From Candidatus Phosphoribacter hodrii (GTDB lineage: Bacteria > Actinomycetota > Actinomycetes > Actinomycetales > Dermatophilaceae), in NCBI GenBank assembly GCA_016707175.1, contig JADJIB010000005.1:248001-312000 (forward strand): a stretch of DNA of 64,000 nt. The letters are read 5' to 3'. The notes beneath the pieces are model-generated. The model was given only the letters and a program-made list of their open reading frames with translations, had not been told where the DNA came from and did no database searches. A program made the translations under genes and the position numbers. Of this stretch, positions 36,140 through 45,614 are shown piece by piece (positions within the stretch are counted from its first letter, which is position 1; the number at the start of each line of letters is the position of its first letter).

Positions 36140-36909
36140 CCGAGGTTGATGTCCCGGTCCCGCCGCTGTCGGCGGCACAGGTCTTCGGCCCCCGTGAAGA
36201 TCTGGCCAGGGCCTATGTCGGTCTGCTCGCGGACACCGGGATCAGCCACGGGCTGATCGGCCCACGCGAGGTCCCTCGCCTCTGGGACCGACACGTGCTC
36301 AATTGCGCCGTCATCCAGGAACTCCTGCCCCCGAATGCTCTGTGCGCCGACATCGGCTCGGGGGCGGGGCTGCCTGGTCTGGCGTTGGCGATCGCTCGGC
36401 CGGACATCACCATGCATCTGGTCGAGCCCCTGCAGCGGCGGGCCCGGTGGCTTGACGTGGCTGTCGCTGAACTGGGTCTGTCGGGCGTGACGGTGCATTG
36501 CTCCCGGGCCGACGCGTTGCACGGCGTGCTCACCGTGGATGTCGTCACAGCCCGAGCCGTGGCCGAGTTGGCGACCCTGGGTCAGTGGTGTCTGCCCCTA
36601 CTGCCGCCCGGTGGACGTCTGCTGGCCATCAAAGGGTCCAAGGCTGAGGCCGAGCTCGCCGAGGCTTGGCCGGCCCTGCAGCGTCTGGGGTGCCAGGCCG
36701 GTTCGGTCCGTGAGTGCGGTGGGTCGATCATCGATCCGCCGACCCGGGTCGTGGAGGTGATTGCGGGGTCTGCGCCATCGTCGGGCAAAGGACGGGCCCG
36801 CCCACGCAGCGCCCGCACGCAACAACGCAAGGCGCGAGCCGCCGCAGCGAGACGGCACCGTGGAGGGTTCTCGCCCACCGGTGCCGATGAGGCATCACCG
36901 AGCAACTGA
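36136..36909 (+). CDS. rsmG: 16S rRNA m7G527 methyltransferase
   Basis: 257 residues. SAM-binding motif I is ADIGSGAGLPGLALA, followed by HLVEPLQRRARWL and AIKGSKAEAEL. It methylates N7 of G527 in 16S rRNA; loss gives low-level streptomycin resistance in other species. The last ~50 residues are a basic Arg/Ala-rich tail not found in the enterobacterial enzyme. GTG start overlaps the jag stop. Confidence 0.95.
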   Translation: MTEVDVPVPPLSAAQVFGPREDLARAYVGLLADTGISHGLIGPREVPRLWDRHVLNCAVIQELLPPNALCADIGSGAGLPGLALAIARPDITMHLVEPLQRRARWLDVAVAELGLSGVTVHCSRADALHGVLTVDVVTARAVAELATLGQWCLPLLPPGGRLLAIKGSKAEAELAEAWPALQRLGCQAGSVRECGGSIIDPPTRVVEVIAGSAPSSGKGRARPRSARTQQRKARAAAARRHRGGFSPTGADEASPSN

Positions 36910-36984
36910 CGCCCACCAGCACCGATCTCGCCCACTACGGGCCTGGCCTGTGGATGATGGCGAAAGCCGAGTCGGGCGCTGTGG

Positions 36985-38256
36985 TTGGATGCAGGGATGG
37001 AGCGGCGCGCACGGACCAGTCGGGGACTGGGGTGGCCTTGGGGTTCATCCCCTGGCCGGCGAAGCCCTCTGGGGTGGCCCGACCACGGTTCGGACGATGA
37101 TCTGGGTGACCAGCAGCCGTTGACCAGCGACTCGGACCCGACGGTCGATGTTTCACGTGAAACACCTGACCCGTTGCTTGGTTCCGCGACCCCTCCGGAC
37201 CAGACGGACCTGGCCTCAGCCGACGACGTTGTTTCACGTGAAACACCCGACCGGGAGCTTGGTTCCGCGACCCCTCCGGACCAGACCGATCTGGCCTCAG
37301 CCGACGACGTTGTTTCACGTGAAACACCCGACCCGGCAGCTGAGAGCAGCAGCCTCGTGGACCTCCAGGACGAGAGCACCCCGCTCGCGGCTGCCATCGC
37401 CCAAGATGTGCGCCGTCGGTCCACCCTCGTCGGAGCCCCCCTGCCGCGCCCCCCGGCCACCCGAGTTCTCACCGTCGCCAACCAGAAGGGTGGCGTGGGC
37501 AAGACCACCTCAGCGGTGAACGTCGCGGCCGCCCTTGCGCAGTCGGGGATGCGGGTTCTCGTCATCGACCTCGACCCCCAAGGCAACGCGAGCACGGCAT
37601 TGGGGGTGGACCACCGGGCCGGCATCGACTCGATCTATGACGTCCTCGTGGACGGCCAACCGATGAGCGCGGTCGTCGTCGAATCCCCCACCGTGCCGGG
37701 ACTCTTCTGCGCCCCGTCGACGATCGACTTGGCCGGCGCCGAGATCGAGCTCGTCTCGCTCGTCGCCCGTGAGGGCCGCCTGGCGACGGCGCTCAATGCG
37801 CACCTGGCCGACACGGCATACGACTATGTCTTCATCGACTGTCCCCCGAGTCTCGGGCTGTTGACCGTCAACGCCTTCGTTGCCGCGCGCGAAGTGTTCA
37901 TCCCCATCCAATGCGAGTACTACGCGCTGGAGGGCTTGTCCCAGTTGCTGCGCAACGTCGAGTTGATCAGGACGCATCTCAACCCCACGCTCGCCGTCTC
38001 GACCATCCTGTTGACGATGTTTGACGGTCGGACCCGGCTGTCGGCCCAGGTGGCCGAAGAGGTGCGAGAGCACTTCCCCGAGCAGACCCTGCGCACGACC
38101 ATCCCCCGGTCGGTCCGGGTGTCGGAGGCTCCCAGCTTCGGCGAGACCGTCATGACCTATGACCCGTTGAGCAGTGGGGCGCTGGCGTATCTCGAAGCCG
38201 CCAGTCAGATCGCCCAGCGAGGTGCCGAATCGATGAACGAGGGAGCACATCCGTGA
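36985..38256 (+). CDS. parA: Chromosome-partitioning ATPase ParA/Soj
   Basis: 423 residues as drawn; the start (TTG 36985, or ATG 36997) is uncertain because the first ~150 residues are not conserved. The deviant Walker A is NQKGGVGKTTSA; Walker B is DCPPSLG. ParA drives segregation of ParB-parS complexes. The N-terminal extension contains three VSRETPD motifs, each the translation of a perfect parS site, in 27-residue repeats. A shorter VSRET segment is also known in mycobacterial ParA. Its stop overlaps parB by four bases. Confidence 0.95.
   Translation: MDAGMERRARTSRGLGWPWGSSPGRRSPLGWPDHGSDDDLGDQQPLTSDSDPTVDVSRETPDPLLGSATPPDQTDLASADDVVSRETPDRELGSATPPDQTDLASADDVVSRETPDPAAESSSLVDLQDESTPLAAAIAQDVRRRSTLVGAPLPRPPATRVLTVANQKGGVGKTTSAVNVAAALAQSGMRVLVIDLDPQGNASTALGVDHRAGIDSIYDVLVDGQPMSAVVVESPTVPGLFCAPSTIDLAGAEIELVSLVAREGRLATALNAHLADTAYDYVFIDCPPSLGLLTVNAFVAAREVFIPIQCEYYALEGLSQLLRNVELIRTHLNPTLAVSTILLTMFDGRTRLSAQVAEEVREHFPEQTLRTTIPRSVRVSEAPSFGETVMTYDPLSSGALAYLEAASQIAQRGAESMNEGAHP
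37149..37326. repeat. parS: Three perfect parS sites on an 81-bp repeat inside parA
   Basis: TGTTTCACGTGAAACA occurs at 37149-37164, 37230-37245 and 37311-37326, exactly 81 bp apart. The intervening 65 bp are also near-identical (GGTTCCGCGACCCCTCCGGA...), so this is a tandem duplication of 27 codons in frame with parA. These are the core ParB-loading sites, about 5 kb from dnaA. Confidence 0.95.
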
Positions 38257-39395
38257 AGGAACGAGAGAAGCGACGCGCGTTGGGCCGGGGCCTGGGGGCG
38301 CTCATCCCCACGGCCCCCGCGGGGGAGCGGCCCGTCGACGTCTTCTTCGGGCCTGCGCCGTCAGCAATCACCGTCGACATTGGCACGAAGCACGCCGCGG
38401 CCGACGGCGACCCGAGCGACCTGACTGATTCCGCCGAGACCACCGACCCGACCGACGCGGCTGCCGCGTCGTCGTCGAGCAGTCCCACGGACGCCCCCTC
38501 GGCAGGCACCGGACCGGCAGACCCGGACAACGACGCCCTGCGACCGGTCCCTGGGGCCACGTTCGCCGAACTCCCCGTCGAGTCGATCCGGCCCAACCCA
38601 CGCCAGCCACGCACCGTCTTCGACGAAGACGACATGGCGGAGTTGGTCCACTCGGTGAGTGAGATCGGCATCCTTCAACCGATCGTCGTGCGCCGAGTCG
38701 ACGATGGTGGGCCCCTCGGCTCGGGACACGACGCTGCTATCGCGACCTATGAGCTGGTCATGGGGGAGCGGCGGTGGCGAGCCGCGCAGGCAGCCGGCCT
38801 CGAACATGTGCCGGCGATCATCCGCTCCACCCACGACGACGACCTGCTGCGCGATGCGCTCCTGGAGAACCTTCACCGCAGCCAACTCAACCCGTTGGAA
38901 GAGGCGGCGGCCTATCGGCAACTCCTGGATGACTTCGGCTGCACCCAAGAGGAGTTGGCCACCCGGATCGGGCGTAGCCGCCCGCAGGTGAGCAACACCC
39001 TGCGGCTGCTCAAACTGCCACCGCTGGTCCAGCGCCGCCTCGCGGCCGGGGTGTTGAGCGCCGGACATGCCCGCGCCCTCCTTGGCCTCACCGACGCCGC
39101 GGCCATGGAGCGCTTGGCCCAACGGATCGTCGCCGAGGGCCTCTCAGTCCGCTCCGTCGAGGAGATCGTCGCCGTCGGGGCGGTGGGAACGGCTCCGGTC
39201 AAACCCAAGTCTCCCCGAGCCGGTGGGCGGCGGCCGCAACTCGACGACATGGCCGCGTCTCTGTCCGACCACTTGGACACCCGGGTGACGATCGCCTTAG
39301 GACAACGCAAGGGCAAGGTCGTCGTGGAGTTCGCCTCGGTGGAGGACCTCAACCGGATCCTGGACGTGATCGGCGTCGACCGACCCAAGCGCTGA
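38253..39395 (+). CDS. parB: Chromosome-partitioning protein ParB/Spo0J
   Basis: 380 residues. After an acidic Ala/Ser/Asp-rich linker comes the CTP-binding domain with motifs IRPNPRQPR and GERRWRAA, the helix-turn-helix (TQEELATRIGRSRPQVSNTL) and the C-terminal dimerisation domain. ParB loads at parS, slides as a CTP-dependent clamp and recruits SMC. GTG start at 38253 overlaps the parA stop. Confidence 0.97.
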   Translation: MKEREKRRALGRGLGALIPTAPAGERPVDVFFGPAPSAITVDIGTKHAAADGDPSDLTDSAETTDPTDAAAASSSSSPTDAPSAGTGPADPDNDALRPVPGATFAELPVESIRPNPRQPRTVFDEDDMAELVHSVSEIGILQPIVVRRVDDGGPLGSGHDAAIATYELVMGERRWRAAQAAGLEHVPAIIRSTHDDDLLRDALLENLHRSQLNPLEEAAAYRQLLDDFGCTQEELATRIGRSRPQVSNTLRLLKLPPLVQRRLAAGVLSAGHARALLGLTDAAAMERLAQRIVAEGLSVRSVEEIVAVGAVGTAPVKPKSPRAGGRRPQLDDMAASLSDHLDTRVTIALGQRKGKVVVEFASVEDLNRILDVIGVDRPKR

Positions 39396-39401
39396 CCGGA
39401 C

Positions 39402-40073
39402 ATGGCCGCGACACCCAAGCGCCGCAAGGGCGGTCCGGAGATTGTGCCGGTGACGGCCGATGACGTGCCCGCCCTCGTCGAGCCGTGTCGTGACTGCGCC
39501 TTCTGGGAGCGTGGACCCGGCCTCGTCGCGGGGACGGCGAGCACAGTGAGCAGGGACAAGGCTGCGTGGGTGCGCAGAGTCGAGGCCGAGTGGGGCACCC
39601 CGGGGTGGCTGGTTCGGGTGGACGGTCAGCCGGCTGGTCACCTTCTCATCGCCCCGGCTCATCTCGCGCCCCGCTCCCTCGCCTTCCCGACCTCCCCGGT
39701 CGCCGACGATGCGATTCTCCTGCTCGCGGTGCGGGTCGATCCCCGGTATGCCGGTCAGGGCCTGGGGCGCCGACTGGTCCAGACCGCCGCGCGGGAAGTC
39801 CTCTCCCACGACGGTCGGGCGATCGAGGCCTTCGGAACCACCCGGGGCGATCAGTGCCTGACCCCGGTCGACTTCCTCACCGCCGTGGGCTTCTACGTCG
39901 TGCGGGAGCACGCGGCATACCCTCGGTTGCGGCTGGATCTGCGCACCGCACTGGCCTGGCGCGAGGACGTCGAGCATGCGCTCGATCGGATCCTCGCTCC
40001 GGTTCGGCGCCTGGGGGCCGGCAACCCCGTCGGCACCGCGAACAACGAAGCGCCCGGCGCTGGTCGGCCCTGA
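39402..40073 (+). CDS. GNAT-family N-acetyltransferase
   Basis: 223 residues. The acetyl-CoA P-loop is VDPRYAGQGLGRRLVQ; the substrate part starts CRDCAFWERG. A GNAT gene next to parB is conserved in many actinobacteria, but its substrate is unknown. ATG six bases after the parB stop, so probably co-transcribed. It converges on trxA. Confidence 0.88.
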   Translation: MAATPKRRKGGPEIVPVTADDVPALVEPCRDCAFWERGPGLVAGTASTVSRDKAAWVRRVEAEWGTPGWLVRVDGQPAGHLLIAPAHLAPRSLAFPTSPVADDAILLLAVRVDPRYAGQGLGRRLVQTAAREVLSHDGRAIEAFGTTRGDQCLTPVDFLTAVGFYVVREHAAYPRLRLDLRTALAWREDVEHALDRILAPVRRLGAGNPVGTANNEAPGAGRP

Positions 40074-40103
40074 GGCCGCCGACACCGGGCGCTGCGATGA
40101 GGC

Positions 40104-40430
40104 TCAGCCGAGGAACTGCTCCAACTCACGCAGCAACAGCCGCTTGGGCTTGGCGCCGACGATGGTCTTGACGACCTCGCCGCCGACGTAAAGGTTCATC
40201 GTCGGGATGCCGGTGACGCCATAGCGCGCAGTCGTCGCCGGGTTGTTGTCGGTGTCGAGCTTGACGATCTCGATCTTGTCGCCGTACTCGGCGTAGATCT
40301 CTTCGAGGATCGGGGCGATCTGCTTGCACGGCCCGCACCAGGCGGCCCAGAAGTCAACGAGGACAGGCTTCGTGTTCGCGAGCACGTCGGTGGCGAAGGT
40401 GGAGTCGGTGGTCGCGGCAATGGCGCCCAT
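40104..40430 (-). CDS. trxA: Thioredoxin
   Basis: 108 residues with the redox centre WCGPCK, preceded by VDFWAAWC, and the cis-Pro loop GIPTMNLY. It reduces protein disulfides and is recycled by the reductase encoded upstream. ATG at 40430 preceded by AGGA; an in-frame start five codons earlier is less likely. Confidence 0.96.
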   Translation of the reverse strand: MGAIAATTDSTFATDVLANTKPVLVDFWAAWCGPCKQIAPILEEIYAEYGDKIEIVKLDTDNNPATTARYGVTGIPTMNLYVGGEVVKTIVGAKPKRLLLRELEQFLG

Positions 40431-40543
40431 GTGAGGTCCTTTCACGGTGTGCGGCCCACGGACTGGTATGCCGTGCGCCCGGTCTGGGTCTGGGTCTTGG
40501 TCTGGTCGAAAACTAGCGCGGGGGTCTGACAGTCGGTGCTGGC

Positions 40544-41533
40544 TCAGTGCGCCGCAGCGACTGACTCGGCGACATCGGACAGAGCCTCGAGGTAGTGCTG
40601 GGTGTCGAGGGCGGCCGCACAGCCACTCCCGGCAGCAGTGATGGCCTGGCGGTAGGTGTGGTCGACGAGGTCGCCGCAGGCGAAGACGCCCGGCAGGTTG
40701 GTGCGAGTCGATCGGCCCTCACAGACGACGTAGCCTGCGTCGTCCAGATCGATGACCCCGCGGATCAACTCGTTGCGGGGGTCGTGACCGATGGCGACGA
40801 ACAGGCCGGTGACTTGCAGGTCGCTGGTGGCACCGGTGACGGTGTCGGAGAGGGTCACGTGGGTGAGTTTCGGGTCGCCGTGCAGGGCGGTGACGGCAGC
40901 GTTCCACGTGAAACGGATCTTGGGATTGGCCAGCGCGCGGTCGGCCATGATCTTCGACGCCCGCAACTGGTCGCGCCGGTGAATGATCGTCACGCTCCGG
41001 GCGAACTTGGTGAGGAAGGTCGCTTCCTCGATCGCGGAGTCACCACCGCCGACGACGGCGATGTCCTGGTCGCGGAAGAAGAACCCGTCGCAGGTGGCGC
41101 ACCACGACACACCGTGGCCGGACAAGCGCTTCTCCTCGGGCAGGCCCAACTCGCGGTAGGCCGATCCCATCGCCAGAATGACGCTCTTGGCGCGCCACAC
41201 CCGGCCTTCACCGTCGGTCACCGTCTTGATGTCGCCAGCAAGGTCCATGGCAACGATGTCGTCGGTGACCATCTCAGTGCCGAACTTCTCGGCCTGCGCG
41301 CGCATGGCGAACATCAGGTCGGGGCCCTGGATGCCGTCCTCGAAGCCGGGGAAGTTCTCGACCTCGGTGGTGTTCATCAAGGCGCCGCCGGCGGTGACCG
41401 AGCCCTCGAAGAGCACAGGGTGAAGGTTGGCGCGGGCGGCATACACCGCGGCCGTGTAGCCCGCGGGACCGGACCCGACGATCACGACCTCGCGCACACC
41501 CGTGTCGGTCGCAGTCTCGACAGCGTCACTCAC
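40544..41533 (-). CDS. trxB: Thioredoxin reductase
   Basis: 329-residue FAD/NADPH oxidoreductase. FAD motif IVGSGPAGYTAAVYAARA, redox-active CATC in SWCATCDGFFF, NADPH motif VVGGGDSAIEEA, and the C-terminal FAD contact GVFACGDLVDHTYRQA. It transfers electrons from NADPH to thioredoxin (trxA, next downstream). Contains a parS-like sequence within the coding region. Upstream is the SigM/anti-sigma pair, the same order as in Mycobacterium. Confidence 0.97.
   Translation of the reverse strand: MSDAVETATDTGVREVVIVGSGPAGYTAAVYAARANLHPVLFEGSVTAGGALMNTTEVENFPGFEDGIQGPDLMFAMRAQAEKFGTEMVTDDIVAMDLAGDIKTVTDGEGRVWRAKSVILAMGSAYRELGLPEEKRLSGHGVSWCATCDGFFFRDQDIAVVGGGDSAIEEATFLTKFARSVTIIHRRDQLRASKIMADRALANPKIRFTWNAAVTALHGDPKLTHVTLSDTVTGATSDLQVTGLFVAIGHDPRNELIRGVIDLDDAGYVVCEGRSTRTNLPGVFACGDLVDHTYRQAITAAGSGCAAALDTQHYLEALSDVAESVAAAH
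40901..40914. promoter_or_regulatory. parS-like site inside trxB
   Basis: GTTCCACGTGAAAC is one base off the parS consensus. It mirrors, on the other side of the parA sites, the variant at 26687. Confidence 0.7.
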
Positions 41534-41759
41534 CGGAACTCCTCGATCGTTTGCGGCGCTTCACCGCTGTGGGCTCGCGACACGGCACATGTGGTGTCGT
41601 CGCGGGGCAGGAGACCCAAGATACCCGCCCAATCCCCCCAACCATCGCGGCGCACCGCAGATTCCCCGACGGTTCACCTCAGGGGTATGCCGTCCGCTCA
41701 CCGACCGCCGTCGCGGAACCATTGGACGTCACGATCGCCCCTCATCGTGTGCCAGCAGG

Positions 41760-42719
41760 TCAGGGCATGTCGACGGGACCGAAGAGCAGCCCCGGGTCGC
41801 CCTTGCTGCAACTGCGACTGACGGCATACGCCTGCTTGAGCCCAGCGTCGACGACGACGATGACCACCGCGGGGGCGCCCTCGAACGTGGCCAGATCGGC
41901 GAACACCGCGTCGGCATCGCTTTCGCCCAGGGTGGTCACGCAGTCGGTCAGACCGATCAGGGTGCCAATGGGCCCCACCGAGGGCGCCTCGACGGCGGGT
42001 TGCCCTAACTGCCGGCCCGGCGCGTCGAGCATGTCCTGCGCGAGGCGGGCGAGGGTGGCCTTCGTGTAGGTGCGGGTGCTCAACTCGATGTGCATCGGCT
42101 GCCCGTTCGCATTCACGGCCGTCGCCGCGTTTGCCCTCGTCGCTGAGTCGGCAGGAGCACTCAGACTGCTGGAGTCCTTCGCGGCCCCTACGACCGACTC
42201 GGCACGCGCGCTCGACGCAGTAGGCGATGTGGCGCCCTGGTTGTTGAGGAGGGCGCCGACCAGGCCCAAGGCAGCAACGGAGGCGGCAACACCCCCGAGG
42301 ACGGTCAACCGCCGACGATGATCGACGACCCGCCCGCGCATACCTGCGCCCGAGCGCGACCCCGTGCGCACGTCGGTCCGAGCACCCGACGTCTCAGATG
42401 ATGTTCCCGCTGGCTGCGTCCCACGCCCGACGAGGTGCAAAGGCACCGCCGGCCCGGACTCGTCAACTCCCGAAACCCCTTGGCCCGCAACAAGATTCGC
42501 AAAGTCGTCAAACGCGTCGACACCCAGGCCGAGTTCGTCGCTCAACTCTTGCGAGCCAGTGTCGGCATCGAGGTCGGCGCGTCGACCGGCCTCGGCGAAG
42601 GCAGCAAGAATCCGGTCGGACACGTCCGCCGGCATCGGCCCCGGATCGGGCTGGGAGGCAAGCAGGATCCGCACCCCGGTCGGATCAGGGTCCTCGTCGA
42701 ACCTGGTCGGCTCGCTCAT
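41760..42719 (-). CDS. Membrane anti-sigma factor for SigM (probable)
   Basis: 319 residues: an acidic cytoplasmic N-terminal part (about 1-165), a single membrane segment (RRRLTVLGGVAASVAALGLVGALL, in two parts), then an extracytoplasmic Ser/Ala-rich domain with two Cys. No zinc-binding ZAS motif. Located directly between sigM and trxB, the position of the M. tuberculosis SigM anti-sigma factor (Rv3912 type). ATG 42719 with GGGAG upstream. The assignment rests on position and topology. Intergenic 41534-41759 holds no gene. Confidence 0.75.
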   Translation of the reverse strand: MSEPTRFDEDPDPTGVRILLASQPDPGPMPADVSDRILAAFAEAGRRADLDADTGSQELSDELGLGVDAFDDFANLVAGQGVSGVDESGPAVPLHLVGRGTQPAGTSSETSGARTDVRTGSRSGAGMRGRVVDHRRRLTVLGGVAASVAALGLVGALLNNQGATSPTASSARAESVVGAAKDSSSLSAPADSATRANAATAVNANGQPMHIELSTRTYTKATLARLAQDMLDAPGRQLGQPAVEAPSVGPIGTLIGLTDCVTTLGESDADAVFADLATFEGAPAVVIVVVDAGLKQAYAVSRSCSKGDPGLLFGPVDMP

Positions 42720-42843
42720 CAACACTCCCTCGGGATGTGGCTCGTCTGGCCCGCCCCCCGACGGACCGGCCCGCAGCTGGGCATGGGTTTCAGGACTGAG
42801 ACGCACGCCGGGACGCGCTGGTTCCCGCGGCATACCGTGGCGG

Positions 42844-43389
42844 TCATCGGCGAATCCCCAGCAAGTGCGCCATCGCGGCCCGCCCGCGGGCGCACCGTGA
42901 CTTGATGGTCCCCTCGGCCACGCCGAGGATCTCGGCGGTCTCGGCGACGGACAGGCCATGCATGTCGACCAGCACGAGCGCGGCCCGCTGACCCTCCGGC
43001 AGTTGGTCGAGGGCGGCGCGCACGTCCAGGCGCACCTCGACGGCAGAGTGGGCGTCGCTGCGATCGGCCAGGTCGTAGTCGGGCAGCGGACTCGTGGGAC
43101 GGGTGCGGCGCAGCCGGTCGAGGCAGGCGTTGACAACGATCCGATGCAGCCACGTGGTCACTGCGGACTCCCCGCGGAAGGACCCCGCTCGCCGGTATGC
43201 CGCGATGAAGGCGTCCTGGACGCAGTCCGAGGCGAGCTCGGGGTCACCGCAGGTGCGCACGGCGACCGCCCACATCCGATCCTTGTGGCGCCTGAAGATC
43301 TCGGCGAAGGCCTCGCGGTCGCCCGCGCAGTGTGCGGCCAGCAACTCGGCGTCGGAGCGCCCGGCCAACTCCACTCGACCCGAGGTCAC
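42844..43389 (-). CDS. sigM: ECF sigma factor, SigM type
   Basis: 181 residues with region 2 (FAEIFRRHKDRMWAVAVRTC, DCVQDAFIAAYRR) and region 4 (LPEGQRAALVLVDMHGLSVA, GVAEGTIKSRCARGR). ECF sigma factors direct RNA polymerase to stress promoters and are held by a membrane anti-sigma, here encoded next. The GTG at 43389 overlaps the pseudokinase stop by four bases. The sigM-anti-sigma-trxB-trxA order supports an oxidative or envelope stress role. Confidence 0.92.
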   Translation of the reverse strand: MTSGRVELAGRSDAELLAAHCAGDREAFAEIFRRHKDRMWAVAVRTCGDPELASDCVQDAFIAAYRRAGSFRGESAVTTWLHRIVVNACLDRLRRTRPTSPLPDYDLADRSDAHSAVEVRLDVRAALDQLPEGQRAALVLVDMHGLSVAETAEILGVAEGTIKSRCARGRAAMAHLLGIRR

Positions 43390-45614
43390 CGGCTGACCGC
43401 CACTTCGGACACCTGGGCCCGGAAGTTGCCCGCGCCGTCGGGTCCAAGCTTGGTGACGAAGACGATGACGAGTTGGCCGCTGGACACGGGCCCGGCCGGG
43501 GCATCGAAGACGAGTTGGCCGCTCTGGCCGGTGCTGGAGCCGATCGCCGTGGCCCCGTCGAGCGAGGCCCGGTTGGCGACGTAGACCGTGATGTCTTGCG
43601 GGGCAGGCAGCGTGACGGTCACCCGGCGGACCTCCGTCTGCTGGCCGAGGTCGACGATGTAGCCGATCCCGGGCACCTTGAGGCCGCCGAACTTCTCGTT
43701 GGAATACCACTTCGAGCGCCACATCGTCGCGGCGTTCCCGTCGTAACCCCTCGGTGCGCTGCTCGATGCCACCTGCCCGGCGCTCGCATCGAAAGTGGCG
43801 GCCCCGATGATGGCCACGGGGGTCAGCGAAGCAACAACCGCAGGGCCGTCGCCGGCCGTGGCCCCGGCTCCGGTCGCGCCCGCGCTCGACGTGACGGTCG
43901 CCGTCCTCGTGACCCTCGCGGTCGTGACCGACCCGCCGGTCGTCCCACCCGACGTCAGCTTGGGCAGCCCCCAGATCCCCAGCACCGCCAGGAGCACGAC
44001 CAGACCGGCGACGATCGCCAGCGCGAGGCGGGACTCGTCGCGCCCCAACTCGCCGGTGATCGGAACGAGCGGGACCGCATCCTCGAGGGGACTGTCCACC
44101 GGAGCGAGGACCGAAGCCAGCGTCGCGTCCTCGCGGATCAGGTCAGGGGCCCGCAGCGTCCGCGGCGCGACCACCCTCGGCGCTCCAGGCGCCACGCGGG
44201 GCGCCGAGGGCCCAGGTGCCGTCGGCGTGCCGCTGCCGGGCGAGCCGGGAGGCTGCGCGGACGAGGCTTCGGGCGCTCCCGCTCCTGGTGCGGCGGGGGC
44301 GGACGCGATCCCCTCATCGGTGGCCGGTTCGGGTCGGGTTGAGAGCCGTTCGACGGTATGCCGTGCCCGCCCACCCAGGCGTGACGCGGCCTGAGACGCT
44401 GCGGTGCCAGCGGCACCGAGGGCCGACCCCACGCCCCGGGCTCCCTTGGCCATAGCGGCACTGACCGCGGCAGCAGTCGCCGCGGCACTCGTGGCACCTG
44501 CGCCTCCGGCGGCTCCGCCAGCCCCGGTGGCCAACGAGACGCCCTCGGCCGTGGCGCCACCGCCAGCACTGGACGACGGTTGCTGCTGCGACGAAAAGGG
44601 CTGCGCTGCAGGGCTATCGGGCTGAACGAGGCTGGGTGCTGCTGGACCCGCGCCTGCAGCTGTGCCTCCACCCGCAACTGCACCCTGCCCGGCACGGGGG
44701 CCTGCACCCTGGCCTTCGGTGGCGCTGGGAACCGCCGGTGGGCGCCGGTCACCCCAGAGATCGACCGTCGGCCCCTTGGGCCAAGGTCGCAGACCAGCCA
44801 AGACATCAGCGGACGTGCTGGGCCCGGCGTGCTCGACGAAGGTCGCTCGGGCCAACCGCTGAAGGTCGCTGCACGCGTCGGCTCCAAGCTCGTCGGCAGC
44901 CACGACCGTGCCGCCGACAACGGGCGCCCGCGGGAGCCCGGAGTCGGCACCGCCGAGCGGCCAGCGCCCGGTGAGGGCGGCATACCCGATGCTCACCAAG
45001 GCGGTCGCGTCCAGGCGCGCTCCGACGTCGGCGGGAGTGTCTTCCAGGCCGAGCAGCGCCGCCTCGACAGCGACTCCGCGGACCCGGACCGAGCCGTCGG
45101 GCAGCAGGAGCACGTTGCGCGGAGTGAGGACGATGTGGCGCAGGCCGCGGGCGGCGGCGGCATCCAACGCCATGGCGGCCTCGCCGGTGATGCGTCGGGC
45201 CTCGTCGGCGGGCAGGCCGCCCTGTTCAAGGATCCGGGTGAGGCTGCGGGAGCGCTCGACCGGCTCCTCGATGATCGCGCAGACAATGGCGGCGCTCGCC
45301 GGGCCTCCCGCGGAGCCTCCTGCCGCCTCACTCGGGCTACCGCTCGGGCTACTCGGAACCTGAGCGTCGGTGGTCGGCGGGGTGACGATGTCGAGCACCC
45401 GCACGAGCCGAGGCTCGGTCACCGCGGCGGCCCGCCTGGCCGCATCGACAGCGGCTGCGGCGGCTGGGGTGCCCCCCGCGAAGGTGAGGATGACGACATC
45501 GCGACCGAGCGTGGTGTCGTGTGCGGCCCAGCGCTCCCACCGGGGGTGCTGCTGGAGGCGGTGCGACACGGCATACCGATCGCCGATCAGGGTGCCGGGA
45601 CCGACGTGCTGCAT
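43386..45614 (-). CDS. Membrane pseudokinase with C-terminal discoidin-like domain
   Basis: 742 residues. The N-terminal ~270 residues have a Ser/Thr-kinase fold but lack the catalytic set: the HRD loop reads HIVLTPRNVLL and DFG reads RGV, and the VAIK Lys is absent. A long Ala/Gly/Pro/Ser linker leads to one membrane segment (LALAIVAGLVVLLAVLGIWG) and an outside domain resembling F5/8-type C. This corresponds to the pseudokinase region fused to or beside MurJ in other actinobacteria (Rv3910 type, which binds FhaA). Here no murJ precedes it. Coupled to sigM. Confidence 0.8.
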   Translation of the reverse strand: MQHVGPGTLIGDRYAVSHRLQQHPRWERWAAHDTTLGRDVVILTFAGGTPAAAAAVDAARRAAAVTEPRLVRVLDIVTPPTTDAQVPSSPSGSPSEAAGGSAGGPASAAIVCAIIEEPVERSRSLTRILEQGGLPADEARRITGEAAMALDAAAARGLRHIVLTPRNVLLLPDGSVRVRGVAVEAALLGLEDTPADVGARLDATALVSIGYAALTGRWPLGGADSGLPRAPVVGGTVVAADELGADACSDLQRLARATFVEHAGPSTSADVLAGLRPWPKGPTVDLWGDRRPPAVPSATEGQGAGPRAGQGAVAGGGTAAGAGPAAPSLVQPDSPAAQPFSSQQQPSSSAGGGATAEGVSLATGAGGAAGGAGATSAAATAAAVSAAMAKGARGVGSALGAAGTAASQAASRLGGRARHTVERLSTRPEPATDEGIASAPAAPGAGAPEASSAQPPGSPGSGTPTAPGPSAPRVAPGAPRVVAPRTLRAPDLIREDATLASVLAPVDSPLEDAVPLVPITGELGRDESRLALAIVAGLVVLLAVLGIWGLPKLTSGGTTGGSVTTARVTRTATVTSSAGATGAGATAGDGPAVVASLTPVAIIGAATFDASAGQVASSSAPRGYDGNAATMWRSKWYSNEKFGGLKVPGIGYIVDLGQQTEVRRVTVTLPAPQDITVYVANRASLDGATAIGSSTGQSGQLVFDAPAGPVSSGQLVIVFVTKLGPDGAGNFRAQVSEVAVSR

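Noticed and set aside
37149..37326. CRISPR-like repeats or a mobile element in parA
   Set aside because: The conserved core is the parS palindrome and the spacers are themselves repeated in frame; it is a coding duplication.
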